Below, piece by piece: positions 56,966 through 64,000 of a stretch of DNA of 64,000 nucleotides (position 1 is the first letter of the stretch; every line of letters starts with the position of its first letter). The DNA is from Vibrio sp. ES.051 (lineage in GTDB: Bacteria > Pseudomonadota > Gammaproteobacteria > Enterobacterales > Vibrionaceae), in the NCBI RefSeq assembly GCF_002563795.1, contig NZ_PDJL01000005.1:372001-436000 (forward strand). The letters run 5' to 3'. The position numbers and the translations under genes are program-made. Under the pieces are notes generated by a model. That model saw only the letters and a list, made by a program, of their open reading frames with translations. It did not search any database and was not told where the DNA came from.

Positions 56966-58021
56966 TTACTGATTTAAAAAACTCACTGCTTTGTCTGGGA
57001 AGTCAGTAAACAACCCATCGACTTTCACTTGGTTATAGAAAACATCCATCATGCCATCAAAGCTATCCGTATACGCTGGAATGCGTCCTGGATCGGCACG
57101 GAACGTGTATGAATGAACTTGCAAGCCAGCGTCTTTTGCTGCCTCCATCAGAGGCTTAATGATGATGTTGTCTTTGGTTGACTTAACATCCACCAGCATC
57201 GGTTTCCAAGGGCCAATCCCTTCGGCGTAACTCGCCACTTTCTTCATGCCGTCGGCTTCGAACATCCAATCATAGCTGTATGGTGTTGCGGTATCACCTT
57301 TGTACTCCATGGTCTCGTTCCAATCGGTGTAAGCCATGAGCTGAACGAGCTTTAAATCCATGTCCATTGCAGGCATGAGCTCACTGTTGATACGTTGCAG
57401 TTCATTCGCATCAAAGCACTGCAGGTAAACTTTGTCGTCTTGCGAGTCGTAACCGTACTGCTTCAAGACTTTAAGTACAGCTTTAGAGATGTTTTTGCCT
57501 TCGTGGCGATGGAACCAAGGGGCCTTGATCTCTGGGTAAATGCCGATGTCGTAACCCAGTGTCTTGTTAAGACCTTGAATCAACTCTATCTCTTCAGCAA
57601 ATGTTGGCACGGTAAAATCCGATTGCCACATTGGAAATCGAGTTGGATAACCCGCTACTTTGTTGCCGTTTTCGTCGATGTTAAACCCTTCCGTGACTCG
57701 TAGCGATTTGATTTCTGCCAGAGTAAAGTCAATCGCGTAATAGCGACCATCTTTGCGCGCGCGATCAGGGAACCGCTCAGCAACGTCGGTGACGCGATCC
57801 AAATAATGATCATGGAGAACCACCAACTGGTCATCTTTGGTCATCACCACATCTTGTTCGATGTAATCAGGTTTCATTGCGTAAGCAAGCGCTTTAGCTT
57901 CCAGCGTGTGCTCAGGTAAGTAACCAGATGCGCCACGGTGAGCAATCACAAGCGGTTTCGCAATCGCACCGGCAGAGAGGCCAAGTGCAAAAAAAGTAAG
58001 ACATACTGACTTTGTTTTCAT
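56966..58021 (-). CDS. glpQ: Periplasmic glycerophosphodiester phosphodiesterase
   Basis: The protein is 351 residues with a signal peptide (about 1-21). The active-site region is VIAHRGASGYLPEHTLEAKA and the metal ligands lie in YIEQDVVMTKDDQLVVLHDH. It frees glycerol-3-phosphate from glycerophosphodiesters in the periplasm, which GlpT then imports. It starts 56 bases after glpT and is co-transcribed. Confidence 0.95.
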   Translation of the reverse strand: MKTKSVCLTFFALGLSAGAIAKPLVIAHRGASGYLPEHTLEAKALAYAMKPDYIEQDVVMTKDDQLVVLHDHYLDRVTDVAERFPDRARKDGRYYAIDFTLAEIKSLRVTEGFNIDENGNKVAGYPTRFPMWQSDFTVPTFAEEIELIQGLNKTLGYDIGIYPEIKAPWFHRHEGKNISKAVLKVLKQYGYDSQDDKVYLQCFDANELQRINSELMPAMDMDLKLVQLMAYTDWNETMEYKGDTATPYSYDWMFEADGMKKVASYAEGIGPWKPMLVDVKSTKDNIIIKPLMEAAKDAGLQVHSYTFRADPGRIPAYTDSFDGMMDVFYNQVKVDGLFTDFPDKAVSFLNQ

Positions 58022-58077
58022 CGTTATTTCCTTAATAAAGCCAAGAGGCAGTATTCCACTGCCTCTTTAAATAAATA

Positions 58078-59442
58078 TTACGCTAGCGCTTCCTTTTCAC
58101 GCTCTTTTTGTTCGTGGTGCGCACGCTCTCCAAAAAACGCGTACAGCAAACAAACGATGGAAGTAATACAAGAGCCAACTAAGATGATGAATCCCCCATC
58201 CCAACCAAAGTGATCTACGGTATAACCAAGAATCGCGTTAGCGGCAACCGCCCCTCCTAAGTATCCAAATAAGCCCGTTAGACCCGCCGCCGTACCTGCG
58301 GCTTTCTTCGGCGCAAGCTCCAGTGCATACAAGCCAATCAACATCACTGGACCATAAATTAGGAAACCGATAGCAATCAGAGCCATCATGTCCACTGTAG
58401 GGTTACCTGCAGGATTGAACCAATAAACGAGAACCGCGATGGTTACAAGCACCATAAACAAAATACCTGCTGGCGCGCGGCGGCCTTTGAACAGCTTGTC
58501 CGAAATCCAGCCACACAAAAGCGTCCCGGGGATACCCGCCCATTCATACAAAAAGTAAGCCCAAGATGATTTATCTACCGAGAAGTCCTTAGCTTCTTTT
58601 AGGTAAACGGGCGCCCAATCCAACACACCGTAACGAATCAGATAAACAAAGGCATTGGCTATCGCAATCGACCATAATAGTTTGTTGTTGAGTACGTATT
58701 TAAAAAAGATGTCCTTCGCCGTCATTTCCTGTTCATGCGACTTTTTATAATCATCAGGGTAGTCATCTTTGTACTCTTCAATTGGCGGCAAACCGCAAGA
58801 TTGAGGGGTATCTCGAACCGTCATCCAAATAAACACCGCGACCAACGTGGCAAAAAATGCTGGAACATAGAATGCAGCGCGCCAGTCATCGTTAAACGCC
58901 CAAAGGCCGAGAAGGAATAATGGGCCAATCAAACCACCACCAACATTATGCGCAACGTTCCAAACGGAAACCGTTTCACCACGCTCTTTTCGTGACCACC
59001 AGTGCACCATGGTTCGGCCACAAGCAGGCCATCCCATGCCTTGGAACCAGCCATTCAAGAAAAGTAGAATAAACATTGCCGTCACACTGCCAGTCGCCCA
59101 TGGCATAAAACCAAAGCAAAACATAACCAATGCAGACATCAGTAAGCCGCCACTTAAAAAGTAACGCGGATTAGAACGGTCAGATACACTGCCCATCAAA
59201 AATTTAGATAAGCCATAAGCAATTGAAACAGCGGCAAGTGCAACCCCAAGCTCACCACGACTAAACCCTTGTTCGATCAAGTAAGGCATCGCCAAGCTAA
59301 AGTTTTTACGAACTAAATAGTATCCGGCATAACCAACAAAAATACCGATAAAAAGCTGCCAACGTAATCGGGAGTAGGCACCATCAATGCTATCTGACGA
59401 TAAGCGATCAATGTGCGCCTTAGGTTTGAATATTCCAAACAT
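58078..59442 (-). CDS. glpT: Glycerol-3-phosphate transporter GlpT
   Basis: The protein is 454 residues, major facilitator family (organophosphate:phosphate antiporter), with about 12 membrane spans and the signatures [19 protein letters not shown] and [20 protein letters not shown]. It exchanges glycerol-3-phosphate for phosphate. The start at 59442 follows GAGG; a longer frame from 59520 runs through the operator-like dyad. Confidence 0.95.
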   Translation of the reverse strand: MFGIFKPKAHIDRLSSDSIDGAYSRLRWQLFIGIFVGYAGYYLVRKNFSLAMPYLIEQGFSRGELGVALAAVSIAYGLSKFLMGSVSDRSNPRYFLSGGLLMSALVMFCFGFMPWATGSVTAMFILLFLNGWFQGMGWPACGRTMVHWWSRKERGETVSVWNVAHNVGGGLIGPLFLLGLWAFNDDWRAAFYVPAFFATLVAVFIWMTVRDTPQSCGLPPIEEYKDDYPDDYKKSHEQEMTAKDIFFKYVLNNKLLWSIAIANAFVYLIRYGVLDWAPVYLKEAKDFSVDKSSWAYFLYEWAGIPGTLLCGWISDKLFKGRRAPAGILFMVLVTIAVLVYWFNPAGNPTVDMMALIAIGFLIYGPVMLIGLYALELAPKKAAGTAAGLTGLFGYLGGAVAANAILGYTVDHFGWDGGFIILVGSCITSIVCLLYAFFGERAHHEQKEREKEALA

Positions 59443-59488
59443 AGGAACCTCATTATTTTGTATGCGATGGTAGAAACCAAAAAAGGAG

Positions 59489-59513
59489 CGAACGAAACAA
59501 AAAGCTTCGTTCG
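59489..59513. promoter_or_regulatory. Candidate GlpR operator before glpT
   Basis: CGAACGAA and TTCGTTCG form a perfect 8-bp dyad with a 9-base spacer, about 47 bases before glpT. Half-sites with CGAAC / GTTCG are typical of GlpR operators. Confidence 0.55.
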
Positions 59514-60255
59514 AAAGCAAATGTATTGTATGGCGTTAGGATTTTATTTTTGTGACAAATGTTGCACACATATTAAATTACTTTAAATACAGCGTATTAG
59601 AAAACATTAATTAGACAGCGATTCAACTTTACTCATAAAGCGTTACTATATATTTAGATGGCAAGAGCGCATTTGAGCATTCACGTTCGCAACAAAACAA
59701 ACTTAAGACTCGAATAGGAATAAAAATTAGGGACAAATAATGCGATTAACACCACTAAATGATTGAAAAAAGAGTAATAACTAAAAGGCTAAAAAAAACT
59801 GACATTTAGTGTTAAACGAAATAAAAAAACTTGAAAACGATCGACGAACAATAGCAACCATGCCGGAGAGCTCAACGACATAAACCGTCCTTATTATTTT
59901 TAAAAAACACATTGTTATCTGCAATTAAAAGCAACACTTTATCACCTGAGGTATTGTTGAAAACATTCATCCCCCCCACTCGATCCTTTGTTGTACCTCG
60001 CTTCCCATGCCTATTTAGGGTTAAACTCTGTACAAAAAGTGCGTAATAACTCTTCAGTAATGACGCCGCCTCACAAAACTCCTCTTACCAGTTGTGCATT
60101 CTTTTCCACATCGGTAATTTAAGCGCTTCCGCCAGCACAGTTCATCACCCAAGGTCTCTTTCCGTTGTGCTCTATTTCTATTAAAAAATGCGCCATTTAA
60201 CAAAAATAAAGAATTTAACTAACAACTTTACGCTCAAACACTCACTTTTGATGCT

Positions 60256-60273
60256 CGTTTGTTTTCGCAAACG
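60256..60273. promoter_or_regulatory. Candidate GlpR operator before glpF
   Basis: CGTTTG and CAAACG form a perfect 6-bp dyad with a 6-base spacer, 60 bases before glpF. The motif ATGCTCGTTTG that includes its left arm recurs before glpD as ATGCTCGTTCG. Confidence 0.55.
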
Positions 60274-60332
60274 TTTATATGTGCACAATATTGCTGCGTT
60301 AGACAAGTCAACATGAACAAAGGACTATTAAC

Positions 60333-61187
60333 ATGACAACAAACAAACACCCCTCTCTGCTCGGAGAATGTTTGGCCGAGTTTATCGGTACAGGCTTACT
60401 TATCTTCTTCGGCGTAGGCTGTGTCGCCGCCTTAGTTTTAACTGGTGCATCTTTTGGCCAATGGGAAATCAGTATTATCTGGGGCTTAGGTGTCGCCATC
60501 GCCATTTACTGTACTGCCGGCGTCTCAGGTGCGCACATCAACCCTGCGGTCACTATTGCTCTGGCGATGTTCCATGGTTTTGACAAAACAAAAGTACTGC
60601 CATATATCATTGCTCAAATGCTCGGCGCTTTCTGCTCAGCGGCATTGGTCTATGGGTTATACAGCAATCTTTTTACTGATTACGAAATTGCGCATAACTT
60701 CGTTCGTAGTAGCCAAGATGCACTGGCAACCGCGGGTATCTTCTCAACCTATCCACACGCTTCACTTTCTTTCTTTGGCGCTTTTGCTGTGGAATTCGTT
60801 ATCACTGCAGTGCTAATGTTTGCAATTTTGGCCCTAGGAGATGAGAAAAACGGTGCAGAGCGTGGGGCAATGAACCCGCTATTAATTGGTATTGTGATCG
60901 CTGTCATTGGTGGTTCACTTGGTCCATTAACAGGCTTTGCGATGAACCCTGCTCGTGACTTTGGACCCAAACTTTTTGCTTACTTTGCTGGCTGGGATTA
61001 CGCACTAACAGGCGCAAAAGATATTCCTTACTTTATCGTGCCTTTGCTTGCTCCAATCGCTGGTGCGTGTTTCGGTGGGTGGCTATATCCAAAAGCGATT
61101 GCCGCTTACCTTCCACAACAAGGGCACGGCTGCACTATTCCAAACCAATGTGAAACGGAAGAAGAAACAGAAGAAGCGAGAGCTTAA
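60333..61187 (+). CDS. glpF: Glycerol uptake facilitator GlpF
   Basis: The protein is 284 residues, aquaglyceroporin, with two NPA boxes (GAHINPAVTIALAM and GFAMNPARDFGPKLF) and six membrane spans plus two half-helices. It lets glycerol diffuse through the inner membrane. The C-terminus is acidic. glpK follows after 59 bases. Confidence 0.96.
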   Translation: MTTNKHPSLLGECLAEFIGTGLLIFFGVGCVAALVLTGASFGQWEISIIWGLGVAIAIYCTAGVSGAHINPAVTIALAMFHGFDKTKVLPYIIAQMLGAFCSAALVYGLYSNLFTDYEIAHNFVRSSQDALATAGIFSTYPHASLSFFGAFAVEFVITAVLMFAILALGDEKNGAERGAMNPLLIGIVIAVIGGSLGPLTGFAMNPARDFGPKLFAYFAGWDYALTGAKDIPYFIVPLLAPIAGACFGGWLYPKAIAAYLPQQGHGCTIPNQCETEEETEEARA

Positions 61188-61246
61188 CCCCTATGTAGCC
61201 CCAACATTTACTAAAATATAAATAACGAAACAAAAGGATTCTTACC

Positions 61247-62764
61247 ATGACTGAGCAAAAATATATTGTTGCCCTAGACCAAGGTACAACAAGCTCTCGC
61301 GCCGTTATTCTTGACCATGATGCGAACATCGTAAGTGTCGCGCAGCGCGAATTTACTCAGATTTACCCACAAGCCAGCTGGGTTGAGCACGACCCAATGG
61401 AAATTTGGGCGACACAAAGCTCTACCCTTGTTGAAGCTTTAGCTAAGTCAGGCATCCGTAGCGATCAACTGGCGGCCATCGGCATTACCAACCAGCGCGA
61501 AACCACCATCGTTTGGAATAAAGAAACCGGTAAACCTGTTTATAACGCAATCGTATGGCAATGCCGTCGTACTGCTGAAATCTGCGAAGAGCTTAAAGCT
61601 CGCGGCCTAGAAAATTACGTTCGTGACAATACAGGCTTAGTGCTTGATCCGTACTTCTCAGGTACTAAAGTCAAATGGATTCTAGATAACGTTGAAGGCG
61701 CACGCGAAGACGCTGAAGCAGGTAAACTATTATTCGGAACGGTCGATACTTGGTTGGTTTGGAAGATGACCCAAGGCCGTGTGCACGTAACCGACTACAC
61801 CAACGCTTCACGTACCATGCTATTTAACATTAATGACCTCTGTTGGGATCAAAAAATGTTAGATGAACTGGGCATTCCAGCCTCAATGATGCCCGAAGTA
61901 AAACGTTCATCAGAGGTTTACGGAAAAACCAACATCGGTGGTAAAGGCGGTACTCGTATTCCTATCTCTGGTATTGCAGGTGACCAACAAGCCGCTCTTT
62001 ATGGACAAATGTGTGTTAAGGCAGGCCAAGCGAAAAACACTTACGGCACGGGGTGTTTCTTATTAATGAACACTGGGCAAGAAAAAGTGACCTCGACGCA
62101 CGGCCTACTAACCACGCTGGCTTGTGGTCCAAATGGTGAGCCTGCTTACGCGCTTGAAGGTGCTGTATTTATGGGGGGCGCATCGATTCAATGGCTACGT
62201 GATGAACTTAAGCTCCTCCAAGGCGCGGAAGACTCCGAATACTTCGCAACAAAAGTCGACACCTCCAATGGCGTTTACGTGGTGCCTGCCTTTACAGGCC
62301 TTGGTGCGCCGTACTGGGATGCGTATGCACGTGGCACTATTCTCGGCCTAACTCGTGGTGTCAATTCAAACCACATTATCCGTGCGACATTGGAAGGCAT
62401 TGCTTACCAAACCCGTGATGTACTGGATGCGATGCAAGCGGACTCAGGGATTAAGCTCGCGAACCTCCGCGTAGATGGTGGCGCGGTCGCCAACAACTTC
62501 TTAATGCAGTTCCAATCTGATGTGTTGAACACCGAAGTGCACCGCCCTCAAGTCACCGAAGTGACGGCGTTAGGTGCGGCATATCTTGCAGGCCTAGCCG
62601 TTGGGTACTGGGACAGTATCGACGAATTACAAAACAAAGCCGTCATTGAGCACACCTTTGAGCCACATGATGACGAAGAGAAACGTAATCGTCGTTACAA
62701 AGGCTGGAAACGTGCAGTGAAGTGCGCACAAACTTGGTCTGAACTTCACGACGAAGAGGATTAA
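61247..62764 (+). CDS. glpK: Glycerol kinase
   Basis: The protein is 505 residues, FGGY kinase family, with [20 protein letters not shown] at the start and [20 protein letters not shown] near residue 410. It phosphorylates glycerol to glycerol-3-phosphate. In enteric bacteria it is inhibited by unphosphorylated IIA-Glc, whose gene end lies at position 1. It forms an operon with glpF. Confidence 0.97.
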   Translation: MTEQKYIVALDQGTTSSRAVILDHDANIVSVAQREFTQIYPQASWVEHDPMEIWATQSSTLVEALAKSGIRSDQLAAIGITNQRETTIVWNKETGKPVYNAIVWQCRRTAEICEELKARGLENYVRDNTGLVLDPYFSGTKVKWILDNVEGAREDAEAGKLLFGTVDTWLVWKMTQGRVHVTDYTNASRTMLFNINDLCWDQKMLDELGIPASMMPEVKRSSEVYGKTNIGGKGGTRIPISGIAGDQQAALYGQMCVKAGQAKNTYGTGCFLLMNTGQEKVTSTHGLLTTLACGPNGEPAYALEGAVFMGGASIQWLRDELKLLQGAEDSEYFATKVDTSNGVYVVPAFTGLGAPYWDAYARGTILGLTRGVNSNHIIRATLEGIAYQTRDVLDAMQADSGIKLANLRVDGGAVANNFLMQFQSDVLNTEVHRPQVTEVTALGAAYLAGLAVGYWDSIDELQNKAVIEHTFEPHDDEEKRNRRYKGWKRAVKCAQTWSELHDEED

Positions 62765-62779
62765 TTTTCCATCCATACG

Positions 62780-62810
62780 AAAAAAGAGCGCCATTTGAGC
62801 GCTCTTTTTT
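62780..62810 (+). terminator. Terminator of glpFK
   Basis: AAAAAAGAGCGC and GCGCTCTTTTTT form a 12-bp stem with a 7-base loop. Confidence 0.92.
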
Positions 62811-62888
62811 GCGTTTTATCCCGGATTCCTGATGCCCTTTACTTCTCACAACGCGCAAATTCGCGCACAATAACGCTTCGAATTTGAA

Positions 62889-62908
62889 GCATTGGCCGTT
62901 ACCAATGC
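62889..62908 (+). promoter_or_regulatory. Inverted repeat in the glpR leader
   Basis: GCATTGG and CCAATGC pair perfectly (7 bp, 6-base loop), ending just before the AGGGAG ribosome site of glpR. A second weaker pair, GCTTC with GAAGC, precedes it. Either a regulator site or an RNA hairpin is possible. Confidence 0.5.
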
Positions 62909-62923
62909 ACAAGGGAGTGGTAA

Positions 62924-63718
62924 GTGAAGCAAATACCTAGACACCAGCAGATTGTTGAATTGGTGAAAAAGCAAGGCTATGTCAGCACGGATGAGTTAGT
63001 AGAAAGATTCAATGTCAGCCCACAAACCATCCGCCGCGATCTGAATGAACTCGCCGACGACAACAAGATTCGTCGTTATCACGGTGGTGCCACCATCCCT
63101 CTCAGTTCTGAAAACACATCTTACAACACGCGCAAAGCGCTCAACTTCAATGAAAAAGATGTCATCGCAGACGAGGTGGTGAAGCACATTCCTGACGGTG
63201 CCACTTTATTTATTGATATCGGTACCACACCCGAAGCAATAGCACGAGCGCTCAACAAAAGCCATAAACAACTGCGTGTTGTCACCAACAACATGAATGT
63301 CGCGACCATTCTATTCCCTAACCCTGAGATCAAGGTTATCTTGGCTGGCGGAGAAGTCCGAAATCGTGATGGTGGCATTGTTGGGGAAGCAACGTTAGAT
63401 TTTGTTAAACAATTTCGTCTCGACTTTGGCATTCTCGGTATCAGTGGCATCGACTTCGATGGTTCGTTATTGGATTTTGATTACCACGAAGTGCGAGTGA
63501 AGCAAGCGATCATCGACAACAGCCGGAGTGTATTTCTTGCGGTCGATCATACTAAGTTTGGACGCAACGCAATGGTGAAATTGGGCAATATCGCGCAATT
63601 GAACATGATATTCACCAACAAACAGCCCCCAGAAGAAATTCTGTCGATTTTGAAAGAAGCCGCGATCCCCCTTGAGGTGGTAGAAGCCAACGAGGTAGCG
63701 TTCAAAACGGATCAATAA
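62924..63718 (+). CDS. glpR: DeoR-family glycerol-3-phosphate repressor GlpR
   Basis: The protein is 264 residues. The N-terminal winged helix (about 1-57) has VSTDELVERFNVSPQTIRRD and the family signature IRRYHGGA. The C-terminal sugar-phosphate binding domain has DIGTTPEAIARAL and GEATLDFVKQFRLDFGILGIS. It represses glp genes when glycerol-3-phosphate is absent. The start is GTG at 62924 with AGGGAG upstream. It sits between glpFK and glpD, its likely targets. Confidence 0.94.
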   Translation: MKQIPRHQQIVELVKKQGYVSTDELVERFNVSPQTIRRDLNELADDNKIRRYHGGATIPLSSENTSYNTRKALNFNEKDVIADEVVKHIPDGATLFIDIGTTPEAIARALNKSHKQLRVVTNNMNVATILFPNPEIKVILAGGEVRNRDGGIVGEATLDFVKQFRLDFGILGISGIDFDGSLLDFDYHEVRVKQAIIDNSRSVFLAVDHTKFGRNAMVKLGNIAQLNMIFTNKQPPEEILSILKEAAIPLEVVEANEVAFKTDQ

Positions 63719-63744
63719 ACCATTCAATTTTGGCATTTCAAATG

Positions 63745-63776
63745 ACCTCTGTCTTAATCTGGCAGAGGTTTTTTTG
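63745..63776 (+). terminator. Terminator of glpR
   Basis: ACCTCTG and CAGAGGT close an 11-base loop and are followed by T7. Confidence 0.88.
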
Positions 63777-63797
63777 TGCCTAAATCACACAAAACAC

Positions 63798-63872
63798 TCA
63801 CAAACGAAAATAATAGATGATCACAAACGAAAGCTAAGCTACGATTACAATATGTTCTAAAATGCTCGTTCG
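63798..63872 (+). promoter_or_regulatory. Candidate GlpR control region of glpD
   Basis: TCACAAACGAAA occurs twice, at 63798 and 63821, 23 bases apart. TACAAT at 63846-63851 could be the -10 box, so the second copy overlaps the -35 position. ATGCTCGTTCG follows at 63862 and recalls the glpF site. Confidence 0.5.
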
Positions 63873-63892
63873 CTCACCAAGAGGTCAAATTT

Positions 63893-64000
63893 ATGAGTAT
63901 ACAACAAAATGACGCCACAACTAGCTCATCCACTGCCTTAGACTTGATCGTGATCGGTGGCGGCATTAACGGGGCTGGTATTGCAGCCGATGCAGCAGGA
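63893..64000 (+). CDS. glpD: Aerobic glycerol-3-phosphate dehydrogenase, N-terminal part
   Basis: The first 36 residues are visible and the gene runs off the right edge. After a polar start (MSIQQNDATTSSSTALD) comes the FAD-binding motif LIVIGGGINGAGIAADAAG of GlpD. It oxidises glycerol-3-phosphate to dihydroxyacetone phosphate at the inner membrane. GAGG precedes the start by 9 bases. Confidence 0.92.
   Translation, partial: MSIQQNDATTSSSTALDLIVIGGGINGAGIAADAAG

Larger units (their letters stand above)
59443..60332. other. 890-bp divergent region between glpT and glpF
   Basis: This AT-rich region has no open frame. It holds the glpT dyad (59489-59513), scattered CGTTCG/CGAAC half-sites (around 59683-59690 and 59842-59850), a CRP-like TGTGA at 59557 region with a poor second half, and the glpF dyad (60256-60273). 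The middle part (about 59860-60230) shows nothing I can name, and its size is unusual for a simple divergent promoter. Confidence 0.5.

Noticed and set aside
59550-59575. CRP site in the glpT/glpF region (TGTGAC...TTGCACA)
   Set aside because: Only the first half fits; the second half matches poorly, so it is not listed as a feature.

Overview
This window is a chromosomal segment of a Vibrio, most likely a member of the Harveyi clade (the V. parahaemolyticus / V. alginolyticus / V. harveyi group). The reasons are the sheathed polar-flagellum gene order with flgO, flgP and flgT, two flagellins after flgKL, sigma-54 and sigma-28 promoters in front of flagellar operons, a 560-residue NutA-type 5'-nucleotidase lipoprotein, and a large Met/Leu/Gln tRNA array beside ubiF. 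The species call is an inference from gene content and cannot be fixed from the sequence alone.

Region 1 (1-20.9 kb): after the 3' end of crr comes a nearly complete polar-flagellar locus. Read on the minus strand it runs flgBCDE, flgFGHIJ, flgKL and two flagellin genes. The chemotaxis genes cheV-cheR lie upstream of flgB. flgA and flgM-flgN face the other way, and flgO-flgP (minus) and flgT (plus) close the block. Sigma-54 -24/-12 elements precede flgB, flgF, flgK, the flgL-proximal flagellin and flgT. Sigma-28 elements precede the distal flagellin and flgMN. These fit the known Vibrio flagellar hierarchy.

Region 2 (21-31 kb): a tRNA-Arg(CCT), a small AP2-like protein, gltX, a DUF2057 protein, a porin, a copper operon (copA plus a DUF411 metal-binding protein) behind a CueR-type operator, a TraB/GumN protein, and tRNA-Pro(TGG) followed by a decayed second copy of itself. 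A 46-residue DUF3149 membrane protein comes next.

Region 3 (31-45.5 kb): housekeeping genes. These are smrA, rluF, ybaK and nutA, then the classic hemA-prfA-prmC-sirB2-sirB1-kdsA operon (minus), divergent from lolB-ispE-prs, then pth-ychF.

Region 4 (45.5-55.5 kb): an array of 20 tRNA genes (4 Met, 10 Leu, 6 Gln) behind one strong promoter with a GC-rich discriminator. ubiF follows on the minus strand and miaB-phoH(ybeZ)-ybeY-corC-lnt on the plus strand. This has the same neighbours as the E. coli metT-leuW-glnU locus, but the tRNA genes are greatly multiplied.

Region 5 (55.5-64 kb): dapD, then a glycerol-3-phosphate regulon (glpT-glpQ on minus; glpF, glpK, glpR and the start of glpD on plus). 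An 890-bp divergent intergenic region and the glpD leader carry candidate GlpR operators.

No insertion sequence, prophage or CRISPR array is visible. The least ordinary items are the decayed tRNA-Pro module, the AP2-like protein beside tRNA-Arg, the expanded tRNA array with structured spacers, and several leader hairpins (flgA, distal flagellin, glpR).
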